Assembly: GCF_004151275.2 (NCBI RefSeq)
Contig: NZ_CP130821.1
Span: 1,612,001 to 1,676,000, forward strand
DNA: 64,000 nucleotides
From: Flavobacterium dauae
GTDB lineage: Bacteria; Bacteroidota; Bacteroidia; Flavobacteriales; Flavobacteriaceae
Direction: 5' to 3'
Below are positions 1 through 9,204 of this stretch, in pieces (positions within the stretch are counted from its first letter, which is position 1; each line of letters begins with the position of its first letter). The position numbers and the translations under genes are program-made. The notes beneath the pieces are model-generated. The model was not told the origin of the DNA. It ran no database searches and saw nothing but the letters and a program-made list of their open reading frames with translations.

Positions 1-509
1 CCGCTTATGTTGATGTTTTACAGATTCCTGCATTTTTAGTACGCCAGACCGATTTAGTTGTAGCTGCGGCGAAAACAGGTAAAACAGTAAACTTAAAAAA
101 AGGACAATTTATGAGTCCCGAAAGTATGAAACACGCCGTGCAAAAGGTTTTAGATTGCAACAATGAAAACATTATGGTAACCGATCGGGGTACAATGTTT
201 GGTTATCAGGATATGATTGTTGATTACCGGAGTATTCCCACAATGCAACAATACGCTACAACGGTTTTAGACATTACCCACTCGTTGCAACAACCCAATC
301 AAACAAGCGGTGTAACCGGTGGCAGACCCGATTTAATTGAAACAATTGCCAAAGCCGGAATTGCTGTAGGAGTAGATGGAATTTTTATTGAAACACATTT
401 TGATCCTAAAAATGCCAAAAGCGATGGAGCCAATATGTTGCATTTAGATTATTTTGAACCATTAATGAAAAAACTGGTTGCTATTCGTCAAACAGTAAAC
501 CAATTTTAA
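1..509 (+). CDS. kdsA: 3-deoxy-8-phosphooctulonate synthase, 3' part
   Basis: The reading frame is open from base 3 and ends at 509, so the gene starts upstream of the window. KdsA condenses phosphoenolpyruvate with arabinose 5-phosphate to give Kdo-8-phosphate for lipopolysaccharide core synthesis in the cytosol. The visible part carries the family segments QIPAFLVRQTDLVVAAA and VNLKKGQFMSP, the DRG loop (VTDRGTMFGY) and a C-terminal segment with GVDGIFIETHFDPKNAKSDG. An internal Met at 111 is not the true start, because conserved KdsA sequence precedes it. The next gene starts one base after the stop. Identification is firm from these motifs. Confidence 0.93.
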   Translation, partial: AYVDVLQIPAFLVRQTDLVVAAAKTGKTVNLKKGQFMSPESMKHAVQKVLDCNNENIMVTDRGTMFGYQDMIVDYRSIPTMQQYATTVLDITHSLQQPNQTSGVTGGRPDLIETIAKAGIAVGVDGIFIETHFDPKNAKSDGANMLHLDYFEPLMKKLVAIRQTVNQF

Positions 510-510
510 T

Positions 511-1314
511 ATGAAAAAAATCAGCATTCTCGGAGCCGGTTGGTTAGGCGGGCCTTTGGCTTTACAGCTTAAAGCCAAAGAACATCAAGTTAAAGTTTCA
601 ACTACAACATCAGAAAAACTTTCGTTTTTTAAAGAAAACAATGTTGATGCTTTTCTGATAACCATTAATAAATCTTCTAACGATGATTTAGACCAATTAC
701 TTATAGATACCGATTTACTGATTATTACAATCCCCCCCGGAAGAACACAAACCGTTGAAGAAAATTATGTCGATAAAATAAAATATATTCTTCCGTTTAT
801 TAAAAAACACAATATTAAAGAAGTTATTTTTACCAGTTCTACCACAGTTTATCTTTCATTGAAAGGGCTGGTAGATGAAAATACACCGATTGTTCCGGTT
901 TCTGAAATGGATAAACAAATTGTAACAATTGAACAATTACTTTTAAACGATCCCAATTTTAATGCTGCCATTTTACGTTTAGGCGGATTGATTGGTGAAG
1001 ACCGCCATCCCGTACAGTTTATTGTAAAAAAAGAGGTGGTTGAAGACGCAAACAATCCTGTAAATATGGTGCATAGAAAAGACATCATTCGATTTATAGA
1101 TCAAATGGTAACAAACGATATTCCCAATGAAATTTTCAATATAGTTGCTCCCGTAAAATTAAACCGCAGAGATTTTTATACACGTGAAGCTAACAAATTA
1201 AAACTTTCTCCTTTACCTAAATTTATTGATAATCCTAATGCAGATATGCGGAAAGTAAGTGGTGAAAAAATTACAGATCGTTATGGTTTAGATTATTTGT
1301 ATTTATTAGATTGA
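511..1314 (+). CDS. NAD(P)-binding epimerase/dehydratase-like protein
   Basis: A 267-aa protein with an N-terminal Rossmann motif (ILGAGWLGGPLA, residues 6-17) and a YeeZ-like extended-SDR layout. It has a VIFTSSTTVY strand near residue 107, then a region resembling substrate binding, but no clear YxxxK dyad. Members are cytosolic oxidoreductases or epimerases of unknown substrate. It starts one base after the kdsA stop, so the two are probably co-transcribed. That is suggestive of, but does not prove, a link to envelope sugar metabolism. Function beyond the fold is unknown. Confidence 0.7.
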   Translation: MKKISILGAGWLGGPLALQLKAKEHQVKVSTTTSEKLSFFKENNVDAFLITINKSSNDDLDQLLIDTDLLIITIPPGRTQTVEENYVDKIKYILPFIKKHNIKEVIFTSSTTVYLSLKGLVDENTPIVPVSEMDKQIVTIEQLLLNDPNFNAAILRLGGLIGEDRHPVQFIVKKEVVEDANNPVNMVHRKDIIRFIDQMVTNDIPNEIFNIVAPVKLNRRDFYTREANKLKLSPLPKFIDNPNADMRKVSGEKITDRYGLDYLYLLD

Positions 1315-1340
1315 TTTATAATTATTAAAACAATCTAAAA

Positions 1341-2045
1341 ATGCAATTTAAGATTAACTTTATGAAAAAAACACTTTTATTACTTACCGCTATTTTAGGT
1401 ACATATAGTGCCAGTGCACAATTAAAAATTAAAGCAGGCACAAACATTTCATCGATTAACGGATCGTTAAAAGCTACTTTAAGTGATGGTGAAACAATAT
1501 ATACTTTATCAGACTATAAAGAACAAACCAAATCTAAAATAGGATTTTACGCTGGTATGGGCTATAAATTAAATTTAACCAATAAATTATATGTAACACC
1601 CGAACTTATTTATAGCCAACTTGGTGCAGATGCTAAAAACACAAATACAATCAATATTAACAGTTATTCACAAAACTATCTTTCAATACCTGTGTTTTTT
1701 GAATATGAATTAATTAATGGGCTACGTGCTGGTTTGGGGCCACAAGTAGATTTTTTACTTAAGGCTATAAGAAAATCAGATCATCATCTCCTACCCGAAT
1801 GGGCACGTCAATACACTGTTTATGAAGCTAATATCACCAAAATACACAACACATTAAGTTTTGGTTTAAGCGCAGGTTTAACTTATAATTTTTATAATAA
1901 CTTTAGTATTGAAACTCGATATTATTTGGGTTTAAGCAATATTTATAACAATGATAAAAAACCTATTTTTGATGCTGCCATAGATACAGATACTGAAATG
2001 AAAAACCAGGCATTCCAAATTGGTTTGGCTTATCAGTTTAATTAG
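1341..2045 (+). CDS. PorT-like outer membrane beta-barrel protein
   Basis: A protein of about 230 aa with a signal peptide ending in SASAQ. The more likely start is the second Met at 1362 (MKKTLLLLTAILG), which begins the signal sequence; 1341 is the longest option. The mature part has alternating aromatic/hydrophobic strands and the phrases IGFYAGMGYKLN, GLRAGLGPQVDFLL and FQIGLAYQF with a C-terminal Phe-Asn, typical of the small PorT/OmpW-type barrels common in Bacteroidota. It sits in the outer membrane; cargo or ligand is unknown. A bidirectional terminator follows about 100 bp downstream. Confidence 0.75.
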   Translation: MQFKINFMKKTLLLLTAILGTYSASAQLKIKAGTNISSINGSLKATLSDGETIYTLSDYKEQTKSKIGFYAGMGYKLNLTNKLYVTPELIYSQLGADAKNTNTININSYSQNYLSIPVFFEYELINGLRAGLGPQVDFLLKAIRKSDHHLLPEWARQYTVYEANITKIHNTLSFGLSAGLTYNFYNNFSIETRYYLGLSNIYNNDKKPIFDAAIDTDTEMKNQAFQIGLAYQFN

Positions 2046-2142
2046 AAATCATACATTTATGAAACAAACAATATTATTTTATTACACAACAATCCGAAAC
2101 TTGCTATAAAAAAAGTTCTTGAGAATTCGCTATTTTAAAAAC

Positions 2143-2172
2143 AAAACTGAACCCGTTTCGGATTCAGTTTTT
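2143..2172. terminator. Bidirectional terminator between convergent genes
   Basis: A hairpin pairs AAAACTGAACCCG with CGGATTCAGTTTT around a TTT loop (one C-A mismatch), followed by a T run on the plus strand and preceded by an A run. It lies between the convergent barrel gene and the BtuF-like gene and can serve both. Confidence 0.75.
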
Positions 2173-2975
2173 TATTCTTCAATTCTATTTTGTAACGCTT
2201 TAAAATATTGGAAAGCCTTAAATAATCTTGTGCCGTACCACGAAAACATTTCGCCATCTACAAAAACGGTTTTGGCATGATGTGTAACTCGACCTATTTC
2301 AAAAGCATGCTCTTCTTTAAACGGATAAGGTTCAGACGATAATAAAACCAAATCGGGATCGCCTTGAATACGCATTTTTCTAATTTCGACTTCCGGGTAA
2401 CGTCCTTCAAATTTTTCGTAAATATTTTCAAACTTGTTAAGCTTCAGCATTTCGTTAATAAACGTATCGCTTCCTGCCACCATATAAGGTTCGCGCCAAA
2501 TTAAATACGCAGCTTTTTGCCATTTTTTGTCTTGCATGAAACCAACAAAATCATCATTTGCAAACTTAATTTTCTCTGTCCACTTTTTGGCATCGGTAGT
2601 ACGTTTAAAAAGCTGTCCAAAATCGGTAATTGTTTTCAACGTGTCTTCAACCGTAACAATATCGGTTACAAAAACGGGGCAAATATCACGCAGACTTTCA
2701 ACAACATCTAATGTATTTTCTTCTTTATTGGCAATAATAACATCAGGATTTAGCGCTTTAATCTTTTCGATATGCACATTTTTAGTACCGCCAACAATAA
2801 TTTTTATCGATTTTAAATAATATGGATGCACACAAAACTTTGTTATACCAATAAGTTCATTTTCTAAACCTAATTCGTACAAAGTTTCGGTTAACGATGG
2901 CACTAAACTAATGATTCGTTTTGGTGTTTCGCCAAAATGGTGTTGCGTTCCTAAATCGTCTGTAATTGTAAGCAT
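2172..2975 (-). CDS. BtuF-like helical-backbone metal receptor, no signal peptide
   Basis: A 267-aa protein of the class III periplasmic-binding fold (PeriplasmicBP_2). The N-terminus reads PKRIISLVPSLTETLYELG, the middle has IKALNPDVIIANKEEN, and the C-terminus has MRIQGDPDLVLLSSEPYPF. The family binds cobalamin, haem or siderophores for ABC importers. Here no signal peptide or lipobox is visible upstream of MLTITDDLG, so the product looks cytosolic, unlike a canonical importer subunit. It is one base downstream of pyrF on the same strand and probably shares its mRNA. No permease or ATPase genes are adjacent and no riboswitch precedes it. Ligand is unknown. Confidence 0.72.
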   Translation of the reverse strand: MLTITDDLGTQHHFGETPKRIISLVPSLTETLYELGLENELIGITKFCVHPYYLKSIKIIVGGTKNVHIEKIKALNPDVIIANKEENTLDVVESLRDICPVFVTDIVTVEDTLKTITDFGQLFKRTTDAKKWTEKIKFANDDFVGFMQDKKWQKAAYLIWREPYMVAGSDTFINEMLKLNKFENIYEKFEGRYPEVEIRKMRIQGDPDLVLLSSEPYPFKEEHAFEIGRVTHHAKTVFVDGEMFSWYGTRLFKAFQYFKALQNRIEE

Positions 2976-2976
2976 T

Positions 2977-3795
2977 TTAGTTTTGTTCTAAAATTATTGC
3001 CATTGCTTTTTGAAGTTTCAAAGCCTCGGTTCTGGCAGCTTCGGCAAAATCGGTTTGGTTTGATGCATAAATAATTCCTCGTGATGAATTGATTAACAAC
3101 CCAACTTGCTTGTTCATACCAAATTTGCAAACATCTTCTAAGCTTCCACCCTGTGCTCCAACTCCTGGAACTAATAAAAACGCATTGGGTACAATTGAAC
3201 GAATTTCTTTAAAATATTCTGCTTTGGTAGCACCAACCACATACATTAAATTTTCGCTGTTTTTCCACGTTTTCGATGTTTCTAATACCTTTTGATACAT
3301 GGGTTTACCGTCAATTTCTTGTGTTTGAAAATCAAAGGCACCTTGATTTGATGTTAATGCCAATAAAATAGTATGTTTGTTTTCAAAAGCTAAAAAAGGT
3401 TCTACCGAATCTTTTCCCATATAAGGTGCAACGGTAACCGAATCGAAGTTTAGATCTTCTAAAAACGCTTTAGCGTACATGGTTGATGTGTTGCCAATGT
3501 CACCACGTTTAGCATCAGCAATGGTGAAAATATCAGGATACTTTTCGTTGATGTAGTTGATTGTTTTTTCTAACGATTGCCATCCTTTTAAACCGTAAGC
3601 TTCGTAAAAAGCGGTGTTTGGTTTGTACGATACACATAAATCATGTGTAGCATCGATAATGGCTTTATTAAACTCGAAAATAGGATCTTCGGTTGCTAAT
3701 AAATGTTGTGGAATTTTGGTTAAATCAACATCTAAACCAATACATAGGAATGATTTTTTTTGCTGAATTTGATTGTATAGTTGTTTTGTTGTCAT
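2977..3795 (-). CDS. pyrF: Orotidine 5'-phosphate decarboxylase (type 2)
   Basis: A 272-aa enzyme that decarboxylates OMP to UMP in the last step of pyrimidine synthesis. The start [10 protein letters not shown] at 3795 is chosen because family similarity begins there; a longer frame from 3822 adds nine residues. Seen: [10 protein letters not shown] near the N-terminus, the catalytic segment [24 protein letters not shown] and the phosphate loop [11 protein letters not shown]. The length fits the bacterial type 2 (long) subfamily. The BtuF-like gene follows with a 1-base gap. A structured repeat lies just upstream of the start. Confidence 0.93.
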   Translation of the reverse strand: MTTKQLYNQIQQKKSFLCIGLDVDLTKIPQHLLATEDPIFEFNKAIIDATHDLCVSYKPNTAFYEAYGLKGWQSLEKTINYINEKYPDIFTIADAKRGDIGNTSTMYAKAFLEDLNFDSVTVAPYMGKDSVEPFLAFENKHTILLALTSNQGAFDFQTQEIDGKPMYQKVLETSKTWKNSENLMYVVGATKAEYFKEIRSIVPNAFLLVPGVGAQGGSLEDVCKFGMNKQVGLLINSSRGIIYASNQTDFAEAARTEALKLQKAMAIILEQN

Positions 3796-3834
3796 TTTTT
3801 GTGAAACTTTAAAAACAGGCAAAATGTTAATGTT

Positions 3835-3893
3835 TAGCCCCGATTGAGTGGATTAGCCTTTGCGGAGCAAAGCTATGAACGAAAGCGGGACGA
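3835..3893 (+). repeat. Structured intergenic element (TAGCCC...GCGGGA type)
   Basis: A GC-rich 59-base stretch in the AT-rich prfA-pyrF gap starts TAGCCCCGATTGAGTGG and ends GAAAGCGGGACGATG. Its centre is an imperfect palindrome around GCCTTTGCGGAGCAAAGC. From memory it resembles intergenic elements common in Flavobacterium genomes and possibly the Flavo-1 RNA motif, but I could not run a covariance model. A CAGGCA at 3815 and TGCCTG at 3904 could add an outer stem. Relative to pyrF it lies in the leader, in antisense orientation if the motif is read on the plus strand. Confidence 0.5.
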
Positions 3894-3934
3894 TGATAAA
3901 AAAATGCCTGATGTTTATGCTTTAAAATAGAAAA

Positions 3935-3958
3935 AAAGCCTCTAAAATAAGAGGCTTT
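3935..3958 (-). terminator. prfA terminator
   Basis: On the minus strand AAAGCCTC pairs with GAGGCTTT around an 8-base loop and is followed by a T run. It lies 15 bases after the prfA stop codon. Confidence 0.8.
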
Positions 3959-3972
3959 ACAAATATAATAAA

Positions 3973-5049
3973 TTAAAATACTTCTGATTCTTTTAACTTT
4001 TCGGTATTTGATACAAGCTGTAACTCATCGATAAATTTCTGGATTTTACCACTCATAACTCCGTCCATATCAAAAATATCCATACCAATTCTGTGGTCTG
4101 TTACACGACCTTGCGGATAGTTATAGGTACGAATTTTAGCAGAACGGTCGCCAGACGATACTTGCGAATTACGTTTTTTAGCATCTTCTTCTTGCTTTTT
4201 AGCCAATTCCATTTCGTACAAACGCGAACGTAAAACGGTTAACGCTTTGTCTTTGTTTTTATGCTGCGATTTTTCATCCTGACATTGTGCTACCAAACCT
4301 GTTGGAACGTGCGTCATACGTACCGCCGATTTCGTGGTGTTTACCGACTGACCACCCGGACCAGACGAACAGAAGAAATCGATACGAACATCGTTCATAT
4401 CAATTTGTACATCGAACTCTTCGGCTTCAGGTAAAACCATTACCGTAGCTGCCGATGTATGTACACGACCTTGCGTTTCGGTTTGTGGAACGCGTTGTAC
4501 ACGGTGAACACCAGCTTCAAACTTTAAAGTTCCGTAAACATCTTCGCCGGTAACTTCAAAAATAACCTCTTTGAATCCGCCCGATGTTCCTTCGTTTAAA
4601 TCAACAACCGAAGTTCTCCAGCCTTTAGTTTCACAGAATTTTGTGTACATACGGAATAAATCGCCTGCAAAAATAGAAGCTTCGTCACCACCTGTTCCTG
4701 CACGAATTTCGACCATTACGTTTTTAGCATCTTCCGGATCTTTCGGAATCAACATAAACTTAATTTCGTCTTCTAGTTCAGGTAAACGTGTTTGAGCTTC
4801 GTCTAACTGCATTTTAGCCATTTCAACCATTTCAGCATCACTTCCGTCTGCAATAATTTCTTTGGCTTCGCTTATATTTCCTACAACATTTATATATTCC
4901 TCGCGTTTTTCAACCAAGGCTTTTAAGTCTTTGTATTCTTTATTTAATTGTACATAACGCTTTTGATCGGCAATAATATCGGGCTGAATAATTAAATCCG
5001 AAACCTCGTCAAAGCGTTGTTTTACGTACTGTAAGCGATCTAACATCAT
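3973..5049 (-). CDS. prfA: Peptide chain release factor 1
   Basis: A 358-aa (357 from the second Met) class I release factor recognising UAA and UAG. The catalytic GGQ is in [18 protein letters not shown], which contacts the peptidyl-transferase centre. The codon-recognition region precedes it, and [22 protein letters not shown] is also typical. Length is normal for RF1. The two tandem Met codons at 5049 and 5046 leave the exact start open. A terminator follows, separating it from pyrF. Confidence 0.95.
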   Translation of the reverse strand: MMLDRLQYVKQRFDEVSDLIIQPDIIADQKRYVQLNKEYKDLKALVEKREEYINVVGNISEAKEIIADGSDAEMVEMAKMQLDEAQTRLPELEDEIKFMLIPKDPEDAKNVMVEIRAGTGGDEASIFAGDLFRMYTKFCETKGWRTSVVDLNEGTSGGFKEVIFEVTGEDVYGTLKFEAGVHRVQRVPQTETQGRVHTSAATVMVLPEAEEFDVQIDMNDVRIDFFCSSGPGGQSVNTTKSAVRMTHVPTGLVAQCQDEKSQHKNKDKALTVLRSRLYEMELAKKQEEDAKKRNSQVSSGDRSAKIRTYNYPQGRVTDHRIGMDIFDMDGVMSGKIQKFIDELQLVSNTEKLKESEVF

Positions 5050-5088
5050 AATGCTAAAATTTTTTCGAATTGCAAAGTTACGAAAAAG

Positions 5089-5463
5089 TTAGTTCACTTC
5101 AATATCTTTAATTATTTCTTCGAAATAAGGATTTACCATATCGTCTAATTTTTTGCGTCGATCTGAATTTATTTTATGAGCAGAAATATAAAAATTAATA
5201 TGAGTGTGATTTAAAAATATTTCTATAAGCAATTCTTTAATAATATATTTTTTATCTAAGCCACGTGATAAAATATTGTATGTTTCATTATTTTTTATAA
5301 CAGGTCTGTCCCAACCACTGTTAGAAAACATTTGCGATGAAATTTTAAATGTTACAAAAGTATTTACATAATTAATTGGAATTTTGCTCAAAATTAATTG
5401 TAATTCTTTTTTAGACAAACTATGTTTTGGTTCTGAATTTATTTTATCAATTATTATTTTCAT
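5089..5463 (-). CDS. Hypothetical protein, 124 aa
   Basis: I do not recognise this protein. It is Lys/Ile/Asn-rich, has no signal peptide or membrane segment, and ends with an acidic-basic helix (YFEEIIKDIEVN). It lies 40 bp upstream of prfA on the same strand. A hairpin terminator 36 bp upstream of its start separates it from the YceI gene. Codon use matches the AT-rich neighbours, so it is probably a real gene rather than a shadow. Confidence 0.5.
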   Translation of the reverse strand: MKIIIDKINSEPKHSLSKKELQLILSKIPINYVNTFVTFKISSQMFSNSGWDRPVIKNNETYNILSRGLDKKYIIKELLIEIFLNHTHINFYISAHKINSDRRKKLDDMVNPYFEEIIKDIEVN

Positions 5464-5499
5464 CTTACTTTACAAGTCTCCTATTTTAGCTAATCTACA

Positions 5500-5531
5500 A
5501 AAAAGGAACTTTATTACTAAAGTTCCTTTTT
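5500..5531 (-). terminator. Terminator of the YceI gene
   Basis: A perfect 13-bp stem, AAAAAGGAACTTT with AAAGTTCCTTTTT, around a 6-base loop, placed 20 bases after the YceI-family stop codon on the minus strand. Confidence 0.82.
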
Positions 5532-5551
5532 AAAATATTGTAAAAAACGGT

Positions 5552-6151
5552 TTATTGTTTCGTAATTTCTACATTGATATCAACTTCTGTCCAGGTTTTA
5601 CCAGCGTGTAAATCTTTACATAATTCGTGAATGCTGTTAAAAGCTGCTGATCCGTTAAAATCTGCAATAATATCAACAGCTCCTTTTAAAACCATAGTAT
5701 CACCAATAATGGTATATGTAAATTCTTTTTGTTTGGTAACACCATTCATTGTAATTTCAATGGTAGCTTTTCCGTCTTTAAAATCAACAAATTTACCGGT
5801 AATATCACCTGCCATTAACTTAAAAAAACTGTTAAGAAGTTTTTCATCGCGTGCAGAATCTTTAGAATTTACGGTTGACGTAACCACTTTAAACGTTGCA
5901 TCTTTAATATCTTGTTCTATATTTCCTGAATCTTTTGCTCCGCTTAATTCAATGTCGTTAAATGTTCCCGGAACGCCAATTTTATCAGGTGTTTTATAAG
6001 CAATCCATTCTAACTTATGCAGGTAATGTACTTTTTCGCTTATTTTAACTTCTTCTAACTGTGTTTGATCTTCTGTTTTTTTTGCTTCTTCTTTTTTACA
6101 ACCTACAAATACGGTTGTTGCCAACGCTAAAGCTAAAATTGATTTTTTCAT
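5552..6151 (-). CDS. YceI-family lipoprotein
   Basis: A 199-aa protein with a lipoprotein signal (MKKSILALALATTVFVGCKK, lipobox VGC with Cys18), so it is anchored in the envelope. The mature part carries YceI-like features: HKLEWIAYKTPDKIGVPGTF, then alternating beta strands and FNSIHELCKDLH. YceI-fold proteins bind long polyisoprenoid lipids in a lipocalin-like barrel. The ligand here is unknown. It is monocistronic, with its own terminator downstream and a gap to nrdJ. Confidence 0.75.
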   Translation of the reverse strand: MKKSILALALATTVFVGCKKEEAKKTEDQTQLEEVKISEKVHYLHKLEWIAYKTPDKIGVPGTFNDIELSGAKDSGNIEQDIKDATFKVVTSTVNSKDSARDEKLLNSFFKLMAGDITGKFVDFKDGKATIEITMNGVTKQKEFTYTIIGDTMVLKGAVDIIADFNGSAAFNSIHELCKDLHAGKTWTEVDINVEITKQ

Positions 6152-6223
6152 TTTTATTTAATTTTTTATTTTCAAATGTATTATATCTATATTGTTTGGA
6201 TTATAAAAAAATGTTAATATTAA

Positions 6224-8791
6224 TTATCCACATTTAGACGATCCGCAATCTTTACATGTTAAACAGCCTTCTTGATACATTAAATTGGTTGAATTACAAT
6301 TCATACATTTTTGTCCGTTTGCTTCAGTTCCATCTGGAACAAAACGTTTTAAAGCACGTGCCACGCCGTTTTTCCAAGTGTTGATTGATTCGTTATCTAA
6401 TTGTAACGAGTTAATTAAATCAACCACGTTTTCAATTTTCATTCCGTGACGTAACGTTCCCGAAATTAATTTTGCGTAATTCCAGAAAACCGGATCAAAA
6501 CGGTACGATAATCCTTCAATCGTAGTTTTATAGCCGCGTTGGTTTACATACTGAAAATCGTAGCGAGTATTTCCGTTTTCTTCTTTATTTTTGATTATGA
6601 AACCTTCGTTTACCCAACGTGGAATCAAAATTCCGTCTTCATCATCGGCTAAACCAGTGAAGATTTCGTAAGGTTTGTCTTCAATTTTACCAATAAAAGC
6701 AATCCATTTTTCTTTATTATTTTGAAAACGAACCACATCTGCTTCTAAAATATGCGGACGTTTGGTTGGGAACGAAACTTCTGTTTCTGCTGCTGTTTCA
6801 GTCTTTTTTTCTTCTTTTTTATCGTTAGAAATCAAAACTCCAGAACGAGATCCATCGCGATAAACCGTTACACCTTTACAACCAACTTCCCACGCTTTCA
6901 TATATAACTGACCTACCAGTTCTTCGGTAACATCATTAGGAACGTTAATGGTTACTGAGATTGAATGATCGACCCATTTTTGAATAGCACCCTGCATTTC
7001 TACCTTACTTAAATAATCTACATCGTTTGATGTTGCTTTGTAATATGGCGATTTTTCAATCAACACATTAATTTCGTCTTGCGAATAGTTTTTGTTGGTC
7101 TCAATTCCATTAACTTCCATCCATAGTTTAAATTTATGGTGAAAAACCACGTATTCTTCCCAAGAATCGCCAACTTCGTCAATAAAATCTACACGAACAT
7201 CTTTATCGTTTGGGTTTACTTTTCTACGGCGTTTGTAAACCGGCATAAAAACAGGTTCGATTCCCGATGTAGTTTGCGATAAAATTGATGTTGAGCCAGT
7301 TGGTGCAATGGTTAACAAGGCAATATTTCTACGTCCGTATTCCTGCATATCGTTATACAATTCCGGATCGTTTTCTTTAATACGCAAAACAAACGGATTG
7401 TTTATTTCGCGTTTAGCATCGTAAATTGCAAAGGCACCACGTTCTTTCGCTAGTTCTACCGATGAACGATAAGCAGCCAACGCCAATGTTTTATGTATGT
7501 TTTCAGAGAATTTATTTCCTTCTTCAGATCCGTAACGAATATTTAATGCTGCCAACATATCGCCTTCTGCCGTGATACCAACTCCGGTTCTACGACCTTC
7601 ATCGGCTTTTTTACGGATTTCGATCCATAAGTTGCGCTCGATACGTTTTACTTCAGCTTCTTCAGGATCTTGATCGATCTTTTCGATAATCGTATCAATT
7701 TTTTCCAATTCCAAATCAATAATATCATCCATCATACGTTGTGCAACAGCTACGTGTTTTTTGAACAAATCAAAATCGAAATAAGCATCGGCAGTAAACG
7801 GATTTACAACATACGAAAACAAATTGATCGCCAATAAACGACAAGAATCGTATGCACACAAAGGAATTTCGCCGCAAGGGTTTGTAGATAACGTTTTGTA
7901 TCCTAAATCGGCATAACAATCTGGCAACGATTCTTTAATAATGGTATCCCAGAATAAAATTCCCGGTTCGGCAGATTTCCATGCGTTGTGTACAATTTTT
8001 TTCCATAAATCGGCAGCGTTCAATTCTTTTGAAAACTTTGGATTTTGAGAAAAAATCGGGTATTTCTGTGTATAAAGTTCATTATTGCGAACAGCGTTCA
8101 TAAAAGAATCATCGATACGAACCGAAACGTTGGCTCCGGTAACTTTGCCTTGTTCTAATTTTGCATCGATAAAACTCTCCGCATCGGGATGATTGATTGA
8201 AACCGACAACATTAAAGCACCACGACGACCGTCTTGAGCTACTTCACGGGTTGAATTAGAAAAACGTTCCATAAAAGGAACCAAACCTGTTGATGTTAAA
8301 GCCGAATTTTTAACCGGCGAACCTTTCGGACGAATGTGCGACAGGTCATGCCCTACTCCACCGCGGCGTTTCATTAATTGAACTTGTTCCTGATCGATCT
8401 TCATAATACCGCCATAAGAATCGCTGTCGCCATTGTTACCAATTACGAAACAGTTTGATAACGATGCAATTTGAAAAGGATTTCCAATTCCCGTCATTGG
8501 GCTTCCTTGTGGAATAATGTAAGTAAAGTTTTTAATCAGATCAAAAAGCTGTTCTTCGCTCATTGGATTTGCGTATTTTGACTCTACGCGTGCAATTTCT
8601 GATGCAATACGGCGGTGCATATCGTCAGGTGTTTTTTCATAAATAGTTCCTTCCGAATCTTTCAAGGCATACTTATTAACAAAAACCGTTGCTGCCAAAA
8701 CATCGCCTTTAAAATATTCTGTAGATGCTTTTACCGCTTCTTCATTGGTATATGTTTTTTTCATTTCTAAAATCTGTGATTCTATTTCCAT
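6224..8791 (-). CDS. nrdJ: Adenosylcobalamin-dependent (class II) ribonucleoside-diphosphate reductase
   Basis: An 855-aa enzyme that reduces ribonucleotides to deoxyribonucleotides using adenosylcobalamin to generate the thiyl radical, with no oxygen requirement. The start MEIESQILEMKKTY at 8791 is preferred; a longer frame from 8827 adds twelve basic residues. Seen: SNCFVIGN (first redox cysteine), KRRGGVGHDLSHIRPKG, the active-site motif NPCGEI near residues 304-309, and APTGSTSILSQTTSG. There follow a TSCPD-type domain and a C-terminal tail rich in CxxC motifs (CMNC, CKDC) ending CGSSKCG, the usual re-reduction cysteines. It is transcribed away from nrdBA and has its own promoter at 8948-8977. 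No riboswitch is visible in its leader. Confidence 0.95.
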   Translation of the reverse strand: MEIESQILEMKKTYTNEEAVKASTEYFKGDVLAATVFVNKYALKDSEGTIYEKTPDDMHRRIASEIARVESKYANPMSEEQLFDLIKNFTYIIPQGSPMTGIGNPFQIASLSNCFVIGNNGDSDSYGGIMKIDQEQVQLMKRRGGVGHDLSHIRPKGSPVKNSALTSTGLVPFMERFSNSTREVAQDGRRGALMLSVSINHPDAESFIDAKLEQGKVTGANVSVRIDDSFMNAVRNNELYTQKYPIFSQNPKFSKELNAADLWKKIVHNAWKSAEPGILFWDTIIKESLPDCYADLGYKTLSTNPCGEIPLCAYDSCRLLAINLFSYVVNPFTADAYFDFDLFKKHVAVAQRMMDDIIDLELEKIDTIIEKIDQDPEEAEVKRIERNLWIEIRKKADEGRRTGVGITAEGDMLAALNIRYGSEEGNKFSENIHKTLALAAYRSSVELAKERGAFAIYDAKREINNPFVLRIKENDPELYNDMQEYGRRNIALLTIAPTGSTSILSQTTSGIEPVFMPVYKRRRKVNPNDKDVRVDFIDEVGDSWEEYVVFHHKFKLWMEVNGIETNKNYSQDEINVLIEKSPYYKATSNDVDYLSKVEMQGAIQKWVDHSISVTINVPNDVTEELVGQLYMKAWEVGCKGVTVYRDGSRSGVLISNDKKEEKKTETAAETEVSFPTKRPHILEADVVRFQNNKEKWIAFIGKIEDKPYEIFTGLADDEDGILIPRWVNEGFIIKNKEENGNTRYDFQYVNQRGYKTTIEGLSYRFDPVFWNYAKLISGTLRHGMKIENVVDLINSLQLDNESINTWKNGVARALKRFVPDGTEANGQKCMNCNSTNLMYQEGCLTCKDCGSSKCG

Positions 8792-8947
8792 AACTCTATT
8801 TTTTAAATTTTTCTTTATTGTAAACAATTCAAAAACAGTTAAGTGATTTACTTTCTATGCAGATGAATTATCATTGATAAAATTACATATTTTTAATTAA
8901 CAAAACACAACTGTTATTAAAATAAATTAAAAGTTATCAACAATGAT

Positions 8948-8977
8948 CAAAAATAGATAAAACAAAAAAGTTTACAA
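8948..8977 (-). promoter_or_regulatory. Candidate nrdJ promoter
   Basis: Reading the minus strand, TTG (8977-8975), a 19-base spacer and TATTTTTG (8955-8948) match the Bacteroidota sigma-ABfr consensus TTG-N19/20-TAnnTTTG exactly. The predicted transcript would have a leader of about 150 nt before nrdJ. Confidence 0.6.
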
Positions 8978-9161
8978 ATAAATTTATTTAAAAATCTAAA
9001 TATCAATATGATAACATTTTTGTAACTTAAAAAAGTTTACAAAAAATATAAATATTTTTATATATTCAAAATAAAATAGTTTAAATTTAGATGAAATTTC
9101 AAAAAATAATTATCAACAAAAATTGTTCATAACTTATCATTAAAAAAAGACAAAAATGAAG

Positions 9162-9191
9162 TTGAAAATTAAATTAAATACGATAATTTTG
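9162..9191 (+). promoter_or_regulatory. Candidate nrdB promoter
   Basis: TTG at 9162-9164, a 19-base spacer and TAATTTTG at 9184-9191 match the Bacteroidota promoter consensus. The expected start of transcription, near 9197, puts the whole riboswitch into the leader. Confidence 0.65.
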
Positions 9192-9204
9192 ACATAGATT
9201 TTTA

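Noticed and set aside
8830..9160. Possible chromosomal origin (AT-rich, DnaA-box-like motifs)
   Set aside because: Only two imperfect boxes, no dnaA or other origin-linked genes, and the strand pattern of neighbouring genes does not switch in an origin-like way.
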